A stretch of DNA of 21,745 nt from a virus. The notes beneath the pieces were generated by a model. It had not been told where the DNA came from. It searched no databases and saw only the letters and a program-made list of their open reading frames with translations. Position numbers and translations under genes: made by a program. The DNA is taken from the IMG/VR virus record IMGVR_UViG_3300036651_001726, positions 1-21,745 of that record. One strand, 5' to 3'. Shown piece by piece: positions 1-7,634 of this stretch (positions within the stretch are counted from its first letter, which is position 1; each line of letters opens with the position of its first letter).

Positions 1-2578
1 AGATGCCGAAGCGCAGCTCGAAGGCACGCCCGAAGACGCCCTTGAGGTCGTTGCCGTAGTCCACGAGGGTCTTGACCTGCTTGGCCGCGGAGCCCGCCGA
101 CTTGGCGGCCTTGGCGCTGCCGGTGGCGATGCCCTGGAACAAGGAGCCGTAGGAGATCGTGGCCGCCGCGACGGCGCCCCCGGACTGCCGGGTGAGGGTG
201 GCGATGATGTTCTGCAGGAAGATGAGCTGGTCGGCCGAGACGCCGGCACCGTTGACCAGCTTCTCGAAGAGGCCCTGCAGGTTCGCGGCGATGGCTGCGG
301 CGTCGCCCGGGGTCTGGGCGGCGATGGCGTCGATGGCCTGCAGCAGGTTCGAGAGGTTGGCCCGGCCCTCCTCGGTGGCGTCGGAGAAGTCGAGGCTCTC
401 GCCGATGCTCTCGCCGAGCCCGTACAGCGCGTTCTGGGTGTCGACCCCGGCCTTGCTCGCCTCGGTGAAGAGACCGATCGTGTCGGCGAGGATGGCGGCG
501 AGGTCCTCGCCGGAGCCTGCCGCGTTGTCGGCCTGGGTGGCGACGCTGCCAAGCGCGTCCGAATACTGGGGCAGCAGCGAGAGCACATCGGCGGTGCTGG
601 CGCCCTGGGCGGCCTCACTCTGCAGCAGCGCGTTGAACGCCGCCTTGGCTGCCTCGATGTTGCCGTTGGAGACGGCGGCGGCCAGTGCGGTGTCGATCTC
701 CTTGAGGTTGTCGCGCACCCGGCTGAGTGAGGTGTCGACCAGGCCGAAGCTGCCGATCTCGGCGAGCCCGCCGATCGCGCCTTCGATGTCGGCCTGCAGG
801 TTGGCGAGGCCACCGAAGGTCTCATCGGTGAGGTTCTTGATCGAGGATCGGAGCCCCGCCTCATCGATGCCGCCGCGGCTGAAAAGCCCCTGGATCTTCT
901 TGGTGAGGTCGTCGCCCTTGAGGCCCTCGATGTCCTTCTGCAGTCCGGCCGCCTCGCCGCGGATGCCGCGGAAGGACTCGATGCTGTTGCGCGCCCAGTT
1001 CGCCAGCTCGGTTGCGATGAGCAGCAGGGTGGCGGCGTGCAGCGCCTTCATGCCGACCGACAGGCCGTTGACGGCGATCGTCGTGCCTCGAGCGGCGACG
1101 CCAGTCCCGGCGATCGAGGCCCAGAGGCCCCGCATGCTGAGCGCGCTCGAGGCACTGGTCACACCGAGTTCGGCCATCGCCGTGCGCAGCGCGAGGGAGG
1201 CGGCGGCGGTGCGAACCATGATCGAGAACACCAGCAGCAGCGCGCCGGAGAGTACGCCGGCCACCAGGGCGAGCGAGGCGATCGAGGAGGCGATCGGGTT
1301 CTCGGCGATGCGCTGCAAGATCTGCAGGAAACCGATCGCCACATCCACCAGGCTGCCGAGCCCGGTGGCGGCCTCGCCGAGCTTGGAGATGAAGAGGGTG
1401 AAGTTGTTCACCAGCACGGTGAGCTTCTCGGCCACGGTCGAGGAGATGATGCCGTACTGCTTCTCGGTCTCGCCCGCCGAGTTGGTCGCGTTGTCCATGG
1501 AGGCTGCGAGCAGGTCGGTGTTCTGGGCAAGCTTCTGGAACACGGGCAGGTCGCGCGAGGCGGTGATGCCGAGTTCGCGCAGCACGAGGCCCATGTTGCC
1601 GCCGCTCTCGCCGACGCCCTCGAAGACATCCTGGATGACGGTGAAGGAGTCGGAGCCCCAGTCCTGCTTGAACTCCGCCGCGGTGCGCCCCGAGACGGCC
1701 GCGAAGGCGTTGAGGCGCTCGCCACCGCCAGCGATGGCGGTCTCGATGTTGGAGAAGAGGCGGGTGATGGCACCGCGGGCGAGTTCGGGGGCGGTGCCGA
1801 GCGAGGCGAGCGTGCCGGAGAGCGCGATGAGTTCGGTGCTCGACAGGCGCGCGGTGGTTGCCACACCCGCGAGCTGCGAGGCGATGGCGATGATCTGCGA
1901 CTCGGTCGCCACCGAGTTGACGCCCACCTTGAGCACGGCGTCGGAGAGCTTCTGATAGTGACCCTGCACATCGGGGAGGAGCTGGTCGAGTCGACCGAAC
2001 GCGGTTGCGGCGGCCTCGACCGAGACATCCGAGGTGGCGGAGAACTTGGCGACCTGCTCGGTGAACTCGGCGAGGCGGTCGCTCGAGATGTTGAGCTGAC
2101 CACCGATGGTACTGATGCGGGTGAGCGCCTCGAAGGAGACCGGGATGCTCGAGTAGAGGTTCTCGAAGTCGCTGCGCAGCTTCTCGAGCGCGCCGCCCGT
2201 GGCGCCGGAGGTGCGCTGCACGTCGGCGAATTGCCGCTGGAACCGGATGGCGACGGCCGCGGTCGCCACCGAGAGGCCCAGCATGGCCGTGCCCGCGATG
2301 AGGGCCGTGTTGGAGATGTCGTAGAGCGCGTAGCGCAGGCGGGGGAGCGACTGCTCGGCAACGGCGACGCTGGCGGAAGCCTTCTTGGTCGAGTCGGCGA
2401 AGGTGCCCATCGAGCGACCGGCACCCGTGAGGTTGGTGGCCGCCTTCTCGGCCTTGCCTGAGACCTCGGTGAACTGCGCGCCGAGATGGCCGAGCAGCGT
2501 GACGGTCTGCTGGACCGCCTTGTCGACATCGCTGGTGTCGATGCCGAGGGCTGCGAGATACTCTTCGGAGCCGCCCAC
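1..2578 (-). CDS. Tail tape measure protein (3' end outside window)
   Basis: This is the long scaffold protein around which the tail tube polymerises and which sets tail length. The minus frame is open from GTG at 2578 to the window edge (859 codons, no stop seen). GTG is chosen because an in-frame TAG lies just upstream and GAGAGG sits about 6 nt before it. The N-terminal 400 residues resemble the TP901-type tape measure core, with Ala/Ser/Thr-rich helices (for example IAIASQLAGVATTARLSS). Hydrophobic segments occur near residues 80-107, 426-455 and 509-526; such segments in this family are thought to help DNA passage through the host membrane. It follows the frameshifted chaperone gene by 15 nt, its conserved place in siphoviruses. 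The product is confident; the C-terminus is unknown. Confidence 0.93.
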   Translation of the reverse strand, partial: MGGSEEYLAALGIDTSDVDKAVQQTVTLLGHLGAQFTEVSGKAEKAATNLTGAGRSMGTFADSTKKASASVAVAEQSLPRLRYALYDISNTALIAGTAMLGLSVATAAVAIRFQRQFADVQRTSGATGGALEKLRSDFENLYSSIPVSFEALTRISTIGGQLNISSDRLAEFTEQVAKFSATSDVSVEAAATAFGRLDQLLPDVQGHYQKLSDAVLKVGVNSVATESQIIAIASQLAGVATTARLSSTELIALSGTLASLGTAPELARGAITRLFSNIETAIAGGGERLNAFAAVSGRTAAEFKQDWGSDSFTVIQDVFEGVGESGGNMGLVLRELGITASRDLPVFQKLAQNTDLLAASMDNATNSAGETEKQYGIISSTVAEKLTVLVNNFTLFISKLGEAATGLGSLVDVAIGFLQILQRIAENPIASSIASLALVAGVLSGALLLVFSIMVRTAAASLALRTAMAELGVTSASSALSMRGLWASIAGTGVAARGTTIAVNGLSVGMKALHAATLLLIATELANWARNSIESFRGIRGEAAGLQKDIEGLKGDDLTKKIQGLFSRGGIDEAGLRSSIKNLTDETFGGLANLQADIEGAIGGLAEIGSFGLVDTSLSRVRDNLKEIDTALAAAVSNGNIEAAKAAFNALLQSEAAQGASTADVLSLLPQYSDALGSVATQADNAAGSGEDLAAILADTIGLFTEASKAGVDTQNALYGLGESIGESLDFSDATEEGRANLSNLLQAIDAIAAQTPGDAAAIAANLQGLFEKLVNGAGVSADQLIFLQNIIATLTRQSGGAVAAATISYGSLFQGIATGSAKAAKSAGSAAKQVKTLVDYGNDLKGVFGRAFELRFGI

Positions 2579-2593
2579 GCCAAGCCTCTCTGG

Positions 2594-3106
2594 CTATGCA
2601 GGGTTGGTCAGACCATCTCCGTACTCAGCGGGGTCGTACCCGCCTTCCGGCCGATCACGGTCGATGTCAATGTCATCGGCGCGATCCTGCGTTTCCTGAA
2701 TGGCCGCCCGGTGGAAGTCCTGGCGCGTGAGGCCACCATACTCCATCCGGTTCCCGTCGGCATCCAGGACCACGGCGTAGCGCGAGACTCCGCGCTTGTT
2801 CTTCTTGTCGCCGTTCTCGGCATCCCACTTGGCGAGGGCCGTGTCGGCGTAGTCTTTGCGCTCCTCCACGACGATGAGAATGGCCGGGTCGATGTTCCGG
2901 GTGATCCAGTACGGCAGCCCCGAGTTCTTGGAGAACTCGTCATCGTAGATGCGATACGCCTGGTAGAGCAGCCGGTCGAGGTCGGTCCATTCGGAGTCGG
3001 GCTGCTCGCCGAAGATCAGGAAGGTCGGGCGGTGGTTTCCGAGAATCGCCGCCCTGAGCATGCCCAGGATGCCGGCGTTCTCGCTCCGGTGAAACTCGCC
3101 TGCTAG
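2594..3106 (-). CDS. Tail assembly chaperone, frameshift-only T domain of GT
   Basis: This is the C-terminal extension of the tail assembly chaperone, made only when ribosomes shift -1 at the end of the G gene. In the minus frame the new reading starts with CTA at 3106 (LAGEFHRSENAG...) and runs 170 residues to TAG at 2594, giving a GT fusion of about 421 residues. No convincing independent start with a Shine-Dalgarno sequence exists in this frame; the apparent ATG at 3187 lies inside G. The segment is charged and compact (ERKDYADTALAKWDAENGDKKNKRG). In lambda-like phages G and GT bind the tape measure protein and recruit tail tube subunits, and position directly before the tape measure gene supports the same role here. 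Sequence alone would not identify it; the architecture does. Confidence 0.88.
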   Translation of the reverse strand, partial: LAGEFHRSENAGILGMLRAAILGNHRPTFLIFGEQPDSEWTDLDRLLYQAYRIYDDEFSKNSGLPYWITRNIDPAILIVVEERKDYADTALAKWDAENGDKKNKRGVSRYAVVLDADGNRMEYGGLTRQDFHRAAIQETQDRADDIDIDRDRPEGGYDPAEYGDGLTNPA

Positions 3107-3858
3107 AAACCCGGCTCCTCGGTGGCCTGCTGCGAGATCTGATCGCTCTGGGTGAGCGCGAGGTACTCGTCGTAGAGCCGGAGCCACTGACTCGGCGGCA
3201 GGGTGTCCTTGAACGTGTAGAAGAGGCTCGAGCGCTTGCCGAGATCCATCTTGGCCCCGGAGGCGTCGACCACCTCGAGCACGGTCTGCCCGAACAGCAG
3301 CGAGTCGATGTAGTCGCTGAACTGCTGCACCCGCTCGTGGGGCACCTGCTGGATGGCCGGGTCCACGAAGCGCTTGAGCGCCTTGCGCCGCGCGACGTCG
3401 GCCGCGATCATCGGGAAGGCACGCATCCGCACCACGAGGGCGCCCTTGAGCATCTCGGCGCGGGCGGCCTCGAGTTCGACCTCGACCTCCTCGAAGCGGG
3501 CCGTCAGCTCGGCGTGCGTGGTGCTGGCGATGTCGAAGGCGATCGTCTCCTGCTCGGCGGAGCCGGCGACCGCCCCGTTGCCCTCGAGCGCGGCGTCGAG
3601 CGCCTTGCGCTTGTCTGCGAGCCCGACCCGGCCGAGCTGGTCCGCCAGGGTGCGCGCGCGGTCGTTGACGGCCTGGTAGGCGTCCACCGCCTGCAGGTCG
3701 GTGTAGAGGATGACCTTGCCCTCGCGGTGCTTGATCCCGCGGAGGCGCTCAGTGAGCGAGAAAGTCTTCTGGGCCTCGGCCGCGATCTCGTCGGGGGTCT
3801 GGGGCGCCTTGGGCTCTTCCGGGTCGATCAGGGGGGCGTCGTACACGTCGTCGGTCAC
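3103..3858 (-). CDS. Tail assembly chaperone G
   Basis: This is a 251-residue chaperone that keeps the tape measure protein soluble and helps recruit tail tube subunits; it is not expected in mature virions. The start is GTG at 3858, preceded by CGGAG about 6 nt upstream. The protein begins with an acidic, Pro-rich stretch (MTDDVYDAPLIDPEEPKAP), then long charged helices, and ends QISQQATEEPGF before TAG at 3103. The last two codons form the slippery site used to make GT. It lies between the tail tube genes and the tape measure gene, the standard order. A TGTATGCT box and strong hairpin lie 31 nt or more upstream, so it may open its own transcription unit. Recognition rests on context and the frameshift rather than on a motif. 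Confidence 0.88.
   Translation of the reverse strand: MTDDVYDAPLIDPEEPKAPQTPDEIAAEAQKTFSLTERLRGIKHREGKVILYTDLQAVDAYQAVNDRARTLADQLGRVGLADKRKALDAALEGNGAVAGSAEQETIAFDIASTTHAELTARFEEVEVELEAARAEMLKGALVVRMRAFPMIAADVARRKALKRFVDPAIQQVPHERVQQFSDYIDSLLFGQTVLEVVDASGAKMDLGKRSSLFYTFKDTLPPSQWLRLYDEYLALTQSDQISQQATEEPGF
3106..3112 (-). promoter_or_regulatory. Programmed -1 ribosomal frameshift site (G GGT TTC)
   Basis: On the minus strand the last sense codons of G read CCG GGT TTC TAG. GGGTTTC fits the X XXY YYZ rule for tandem -1 slippage: GGT re-pairs on GGG and TTC on TTT. It lies directly before the stop, and the -1 frame then stays open for 170 codons. This matches the G/GT arrangement of siphoviruses. 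Efficiency cannot be judged from sequence. Confidence 0.9.
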
Positions 3859-3889
3859 GTTCTACTCCGTTCGGTGGGGATGTCGCGCC

Positions 3890-3930
3890 AGCATACAGCA
3901 GAGACCCCCGGCCGTGGAGCCGGGGGTCTC
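3890..3930 (-). terminator. Strong hairpin followed by TGTATGCT box
   Basis: Arms GAGACCCCCGGC (3901-3912) and GCCGGGGGTCTC (3919-3930) form a perfect 12-bp stem with a 6-nt loop, just downstream of the Ig-domain tail protein gene in the minus direction. There is no U-tract, as is common for actinobacterial terminators. Three bases later on the minus strand is TGTATGCT (3890-3897), a possible -10 box for the chaperone gene, whose GTG is at 3858. The remaining gap up to 3975 shows nothing else clear. Confidence 0.72.
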
Positions 3931-3975
3931 GCTGCCTACTGCGCCTTCGGGTTGACCGCGCGCGCCGGAGGCGGA

Positions 3976-4731
3976 TCAGGAAACGGTGGTGGCGAAGGTG
4001 ATCGGGGTGGCGCCGGGGATCGAGGCGGTGATGGTGGCGGAGCCCGCGGCCACGCCCTGCACGATGCCCTTGCCGACGATCTTGGCCTTGGTGGCGTCCG
4101 AGGTGGTCCAGATCGCGCGGGAGGTGACCACGTCGCCGCCGAGGGCCGCGCCGCGGAGCGCGATGGCCGTACCGGTGATCGTGATGGTCGCGCCGCCGAT
4201 CTGGGTCATCACCAGCGGCGAGGCCGCCTTGACCTTGGCCCACGGGTAGGTGGTGCCCTGCGGAATCATGTTGAACAGGCCCGCGTAGCCGCCCGTGCCC
4301 TCGGTGTCCGGCGCGAAGCCGTCGACCATGACGAGGTAGGTGTTGACGTTGTCGCCGGCCGCCCATGCCTGGTTGGTCGACTTGAACCCGACGCGCTCGG
4401 CGATGACGAGCGGGGTGCGGTTCGTCTTCACGAGGTTGAATACCTGACGCAGGATCGAGGTGGTGTCGGTGACCTTCGGCAGGAAGAACGGGATCGCTCC
4501 GCCGAACTGGGCGAAGCCGCGGAGGACCGAGGCTGCGTCGTCGTCCAAGGAGCGGTCGTCCACCTGCTCCGACGCCTGGGCGCCGAAGTCGAGGCCGTCC
4601 CAGCGGATCGCCGGGCTGGCCTGCAGCATGGCGTTCAGCTCGGTGTCGAGCGGCTGGGAAAGGTCGGCGATGGCGTTGGCCGCACCGATGGCGATAGTGA
4701 TGCGCTTGTTGGCGAGATCGCGCGTGGGCAT
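3976..4731 (-). CDS. Major tail (tube) protein with C-terminal Ig-like domain
   Basis: This 251-residue protein is the likely main tail tube subunit. Residues 1-165 form a tube-like domain starting MPTRDLANKRITIAIG. Residues about 170-251 look like a bacterial Ig-like (BIG_2) domain, with the typical pattern IWTTSDATKAKIVGKGIVQG followed by VAAGSATITA. Such domains are common add-ons to tail tubes and probably decorate the tail surface and bind cell-surface glycans. The start ATG has AAGGAG 8-9 nt upstream. It follows the paralogous tail gene at 4744-5328 by 12 nt and is followed by a strong hairpin, so it ends a unit. Residues 111-165 align with 137-186 of its neighbour. Assignment as tube protein comes from order, size and Ig domain. 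Confidence 0.82.
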   Translation of the reverse strand: MPTRDLANKRITIAIGAANAIADLSQPLDTELNAMLQASPAIRWDGLDFGAQASEQVDDRSLDDDAASVLRGFAQFGGAIPFFLPKVTDTTSILRQVFNLVKTNRTPLVIAERVGFKSTNQAWAAGDNVNTYLVMVDGFAPDTEGTGGYAGLFNMIPQGTTYPWAKVKAASPLVMTQIGGATITITGTAIALRGAALGGDVVTSRAIWTTSDATKAKIVGKGIVQGVAAGSATITASIPGATPITFATTVS

Positions 4732-4743
4732 TCGTCCGTCTCC

Positions 4744-5328
4744 TTACGAAAGCAGGGTGTAGAGGGTGTTGACCACACCCGTCGGGAGGGGGTTCTGCTG
4801 GATCTTGAGGTTGCCCCGATCCTCCTTGACATCCACCGGGTTGTCGGTGAACACCTCGTAGATCGAGACGATCTGGCCAGAGGCGAAGGCCGCAGTCGAT
4901 GCGTACCCGAGCCGGTCGACCGCAGCGTAGCGCACATCCGGCGCGTTGAGGAGCTGGGTGGCGAGATTGAACACCCCGGTATCGGCCTGGTTCTTGTCGC
5001 GCAGCGCGACCAGCTCGGCGTCCACGTTGTAGAAGGTCGGGGTCTCCTCGTTGCCGATGGAGCAGACCGTCAGCTCGGTGTCGGTGTCGGAGGCCGCGAG
5101 GCCCAGCGTCACGTCATCCAGCAGCGCACACGAGATGTTGCCGCCCGATCCGGCGCCGGTCGCGGAAGTCGTGATGACCGAGCGCCAGGTGTCGAGGACG
5201 GCGGAGGTGGGGGCGCTGATCGGGCAGGTCGTGCCCGCCGTCCCGACGAGCAGGGGCTCGGTCGCGCCGTCGATGACGGGGACCAGCATGATCGTCCGGT
5301 TGGCCCGGAGAAGGCGATCGATGGGCAT
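4744..5328 (-). CDS. Tail tube-like protein, paralogue of the neighbouring Ig-domain tail protein
   Basis: This is a 194-residue protein in the place of the major tail protein. Its N-terminus MPIDRLLRANRTIMLVP resembles MPTRDLANKRITIAIG of the next gene. Residues 138-163 (DRLGYASTAAFASGQIVSIYEVF and following) match ERVGFKSTNQAWAAGDNVNTYLVMVD there, so the two look like diverged duplicates. This copy lacks the Ig-like domain. The ATG follows the upstream TAA with no gap, and GGGAGAG lies about 7 nt before it. It could be a second tube subunit, a tail-tip or terminator-proximal tube protein, or the original tube gene with the other copy specialised. The paralogy is read by eye from a short alignment. 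Confidence 0.72.
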   Translation of the reverse strand: MPIDRLLRANRTIMLVPVIDGATEPLLVGTAGTTCPISAPTSAVLDTWRSVITTSATGAGSGGNISCALLDDVTLGLAASDTDTELTVCSIGNEETPTFYNVDAELVALRDKNQADTGVFNLATQLLNAPDVRYAAVDRLGYASTAAFASGQIVSIYEVFTDNPVDVKEDRGNLKIQQNPLPTGVVNTLYTLLS

Positions 5329-5703
5329 TTACTTCTCTCCCTGCTCGGTGGCGGCCGGAACGCCGGCATCCTTGGCGGCGGCTTCTGCCTGCTCCTGGGC
5401 GGCCTTCGCGTCGGCCTCGGCCTGCTCCGCTGCGGCGCGTGCCTCGCGGGCGACCTTCGAGTTTGGGGCGCTGGTCTCGAGGATGGCGTCGAGGTTGGCC
5501 TGGGCTTCGATCTCGGCGTCCGTGGGGGGCTCCGGGTTGTCGAACTCTCCGACCTTGCCGGGCTTGAACATGCCGGGCTCGTAGGGCTTCGCGTCGTCCG
5601 GGACGATCTGCAGATACTCCGGGTTGGTGGAGATCTGGTCCTCCGTGAGTCGCGCGAGCCGCCCTGTCATCGTGTTTCGCGTGTTGAAGGTCTGACCGCT
5701 CAT
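5329..5703 (-). CDS. Unrecognised protein with Ala/Glu-rich coiled coil
   Basis: I do not recognise this 124-residue protein. The N-terminal half (residues 1-65) is polar and Pro-rich (for example PYEPGMFKPGKVGEFDNPEP). Residues about 65-120 are a run of A, E, Q and K with heptad-like spacing, as in AEQAEADAKAAQEQAEAAAK, which suggests a long helix or coiled coil. It sits between the tail terminator and tail tube genes, so a virion or assembly role is likely but unproven. The ATG at 5703 has no Shine-Dalgarno sequence; instead TAGACT lies 7 nt upstream, suggesting a leaderless transcript. The low-complexity C-terminus makes homology searches unreliable. Confidence 0.7.
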   Translation of the reverse strand: MSGQTFNTRNTMTGRLARLTEDQISTNPEYLQIVPDDAKPYEPGMFKPGKVGEFDNPEPPTDAEIEAQANLDAILETSAPNSKVAREARAAAEQAEADAKAAQEQAEAAAKDAGVPAATEQGEK

Positions 5704-5710
5704 GGGGGTG

Positions 5711-5716
5711 AGTCTA
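5711..5716 (-). promoter_or_regulatory. Possible -10 box (TAGACT) for leaderless start at 5703
   Basis: On the minus strand TAGACT is followed by 7 nt (CACCCCC) and then ATG. There is no purine-rich ribosome site in the spacer. No clear -35 is seen. Confidence 0.4.
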
Positions 5717-5754
5717 GGGCATATTCCAGCCCGGGTATGTATTGGCGCGAAAAA

Positions 5755-6198
5755 TCAGGGCTGGTCGGTCGCCATGTTGAGCAGCATCTCATTCGGCACG
5801 GTCTGCAGGTAGCGGGTGGGGCGCCCCTCGGCGTCCGTCTGGGTGAAGCGGCCGCCACGTCCGAGGCGCACCTGCGTGGAGTTGGGGCCCGCCGACCAGC
5901 CGACCAGAAGCCCCCGTACTGCACCGGCCGTTCGTCGGACTTGGCCCATCGTGGCGCCCCAGCACTCCACCACGGTCACCATGAGCTGCGGCTGGTCCTC
6001 CTCGCCGGCCAGGCTGCGGTCCTCGAAGGTGGGGGTGACGTCGCCGAACGAAACCACGATGTAGGGCTTCACGAGCTGCGAGTCGTCGTCGCGCTCAAGC
6101 TCCTCCTCCTCGGGGACGGAGTCATAGATCCGTCCCCCGCACAGCACGCTGAGTCGGGTGATGATGGCTTCCTGCTCTGCGATCCCGTCGAGACTCAT
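5755..6198 (-). CDS. Probable tail terminator protein
   Basis: This 147-residue protein occupies the tail terminator (tail completion) slot, fourth gene after the capsid gene and before the tail tube. Proteins of this role form a ring that stops tube growth and joins the tail to the head. The sequence has the usual mix of an N-terminal helix (GIAEQEAIITRLSVLCG), a strand such as KPYIVVSFGDVTP, a second strand PQLMVTVVECWG and a helix with RRTAGAVRGLL. The ATG at 6198 is preceded by TAGGATGCCCGC; TAGGAT may serve as a -10 box or its AGGA as a weak ribosome site. The TAG of TAGGAT is also the stop of the upstream gene. Function is inferred mainly from position. Confidence 0.65.
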   Translation of the reverse strand: MSLDGIAEQEAIITRLSVLCGGRIYDSVPEEEELERDDDSQLVKPYIVVSFGDVTPTFEDRSLAGEEDQPQLMVTVVECWGATMGQVRRTAGAVRGLLVGWSAGPNSTQVRLGRGGRFTQTDAEGRPTRYLQTVPNEMLLNMATDQP

Positions 6199-6204
6199 GC
6201 GGGC

Positions 6205-6210
6205 ATCCTA
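6205..6210 (-). promoter_or_regulatory. TAGGAT box 6 nt before ATG
   Basis: TAGGAT-N6-ATG on the minus strand overlaps the stop of the upstream gene. The same arrangement precedes the gene starting at 7610. It may be a -10 element of a leaderless start, but AGGA could also act as a weak Shine-Dalgarno sequence. Confidence 0.3.
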
Positions 6211-6669
6211 CCGCGGGCTCTCGCCGCGATACATGATCCCCTCGAGCCGTTCGCGCAGCCGCTCGCGCGCGATGACGTAGGCACGCGGCAACGCCTTCGC
6301 GGGCGGGATGTTGCCGGGGCCGAAGCCGGGCTCGTCCTGCTCCCGGAAGTAGCGCTCGAAATTGGCGCCCCACCAGCCGAACACGCCCCAGGTGCGCTTG
6401 GCCTTGCGGTCGCGCACCTCGTAGGAGATCGAGCCGACCATGTTGCCGGTGTCATGCCGGCCAGGGAACCCGCCGCGCTCCTCGCGCTCGCGGCCGGTGG
6501 GAGTGACGGCGTCTTCCAGGAAGTCCTGGGTGAGAATGGCACCCTCCTCGATGCTCATCTCGAGCGCATCGATCGCGCTCGACTTGAGCACCTGGGCGCG
6601 CTCGGAGATGCGGCGGCCGAGCACCTGCGGGGTGCGTCCGCCCTTCCAGCCCGAGGTGACCTTCGCCAT
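6208..6669 (-). CDS. HK97 gp10-like neck / minor head protein
   Basis: This 153-residue basic protein fits the gp10-like head-tail connector group. It shows a long N-terminal amphipathic helix region (ISERAQVLKSSAIDALEMSI), then the segment FPGRHDTGNMVGSISYEV, typical of gp10-like proteins in which a DTG(N/R)(M/L) motif precedes a beta strand. The C-terminus is Arg-rich (AYVIARERLRERLEGI). Members act in the neck or as tail completion factors. It starts immediately after the head-closure gene (one base between stop and start) and ends where the tail terminator's upstream signal begins. Assignment is moderately confident from motif and order. Confidence 0.68.
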   Translation of the reverse strand: MAKVTSGWKGGRTPQVLGRRISERAQVLKSSAIDALEMSIEEGAILTQDFLEDAVTPTGREREERGGFPGRHDTGNMVGSISYEVRDRKAKRTWGVFGWWGANFERYFREQDEPGFGPGNIPPAKALPRAYVIARERLRERLEGIMYRGESPR

Positions 6670-6670
6670 C

Positions 6671-7138
6671 TCAGCGGCCCGTCAAGACGGTGGCCTCGAA
6701 GATGTGATCCCAGGCCAGGCTGCTCGAGAACGCATCCCCCAGGGAGAATACGAGCGCCTCGAGCTGCGGATCGTTGCCGCCGTTGAGCACGCGCAGCCGC
6801 AGCCCGCCGCGGAGGGTGGTACCCAACTCGGGGGCGATCCGCTTGAGCTGGAAGCGGATGCTCTGGATGCCGGTCGCCTGCTGACCGACCGTGACCCGCC
6901 CGGGGCTGCGGATCGGCTGCACGATCGCGCCGTTCTCGCCGGAGTCGTAGACCAGAGCCGCCGTGGGGAAGCCGCCCGTATCGGCGGTCGGGTCGTAGTT
7001 GCCGAGCGTGCCGGCGCGCTTCGGGTCCCAGATCTGCACCCGGGCGCTCATCCACGCCTCGAGCGCCGGGCGCATCGCCTCGGCGATGCCCGGCAGGTCG
7101 ACCGAGGTGGCGCTCGGCCCGAACGCGAAGACGCCCAT
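6671..7138 (-). CDS. Probable head closure (stopper) protein
   Basis: This 155-residue protein lies between the adaptor and gp10-like genes, where siphoviruses place the head closure protein that plugs the portal-adaptor channel. The pattern of a short N-terminal helix (IAEAMRPALEAWMSARVQIWDP) followed by beta strands (GAIVQPIRSPGRVTVG, IQSIRFQLKRIAPELG, GLRLRVLNGG) recalls the DUF6093-type proteins common in actinobacteriophages. The start codon follows the adaptor stop closely (TGAGATG), so translation is probably coupled and no separate ribosome site is obvious. The family name is from memory and not checked; the positional assignment is stronger. Confidence 0.65.
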   Translation of the reverse strand: MGVFAFGPSATSVDLPGIAEAMRPALEAWMSARVQIWDPKRAGTLGNYDPTADTGGFPTAALVYDSGENGAIVQPIRSPGRVTVGQQATGIQSIRFQLKRIAPELGTTLRGGLRLRVLNGGNDPQLEALVFSLGDAFSSSLAWDHIFEATVLTGR

Positions 7139-7139
7139 C

Positions 7140-7610
7140 TCAGATGACCAGCGGCAGCGTCGGGTCGAGCGGGACGTCGCGGATCGTCAGCGGGTGCTGC
7201 GGGAAGAGGGCGGGCTGCCCCATGGCGGGGCCGACCGAGACGATCTTGATGAACTCGCTGGCGGCCTCCACGTCGCCCGCGGCGTCCGCCTCCTCGATGT
7301 CGGCGATCAACTCACGGAGCGCCCGCGTGATGGCGGCGCCGTCCACCGAGAGGTCGGCCGAGGACCACTTCTTGAGCTGCATCGCCGGGGTCATGGCGAC
7401 CATGCGAAGCACGCGGATGGCGACCTTCGCCGGGCTGAGTCCCAGGCTCAGGAACGCGGTGATCTCGTCGTCCGAGATCCACAGGTAGGTGCCGGTCTGG
7501 TTCGGGTCCGTGCCGGTGATGTCGGTGGCGTCGGTGTCCTGGATGAGGAGCCGCGTCTTGCCGATGTCGGTGGTGAAGTCGACGGGGACGTGCCCGATGT
7601 TGGCTGCCAT
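7140..7610 (-). CDS. Head-tail adaptor (gp6-like connector)
   Basis: This 156-residue protein is first in the neck cluster after the capsid gene, where the adaptor that docks on the portal is encoded. It contains the typical features of this helical family: a start region with TDIGKTRLLIQDTD, a tyrosine/aspartate segment LWISDDEITAFLSLGLSPAKVAIRVLRMVA, and further helices through residue 110. The motif DDEI followed by a long helix is common in gp6-like connectors. The ATG at 7610 is preceded by TAGGATGCCGCC without a strong ribosome site, and by a 152-nt gap holding two hairpins, so it probably begins a new transcription unit (adaptor through tail). Confidence 0.72.
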   Translation of the reverse strand: MAANIGHVPVDFTTDIGKTRLLIQDTDATDITGTDPNQTGTYLWISDDEITAFLSLGLSPAKVAIRVLRMVAMTPAMQLKKWSSADLSVDGAAITRALRELIADIEEADAAGDVEAASEFIKIVSVGPAMGQPALFPQHPLTIRDVPLDPTLPLVI

Positions 7611-7616
7611 GGCGGC

Positions 7617-7622
7617 ATCCTA
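7617..7622 (-). promoter_or_regulatory. TAGGAT box 6 nt before ATG
   Basis: Minus strand GGGTAGGATGCCGCC precedes ATG at 7610, nearly identical to the sequence before the gene at 6198. It is a candidate -10 of a leaderless promoter; the embedded AGGA is an alternative weak ribosome site. Confidence 0.33.
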
Positions 7623-7634
7623 CCCTGGAACGGC

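Noticed and set aside
159-1955. Long plus-strand ORF opposite the tape measure gene
   Set aside because: It is antisense to a well-supported gene. Its Ser/Ala/Arg-rich composition is what the complement of GC-rich coding DNA gives, and it has no ribosome site.
1408-2583. Minus-strand ORF in another frame of the tape measure gene
   Set aside because: Ser/Arg/Pro-rich translation in the +1 frame; the adjacent frame gives a proper tape measure sequence from GTG 2578.
3337-6786. 1149-codon plus-strand ORF
   Set aside because: It runs antisense across six packed tail and neck genes with good starts. Its Gly/Arg/His-rich translation is typical of a shadow frame.
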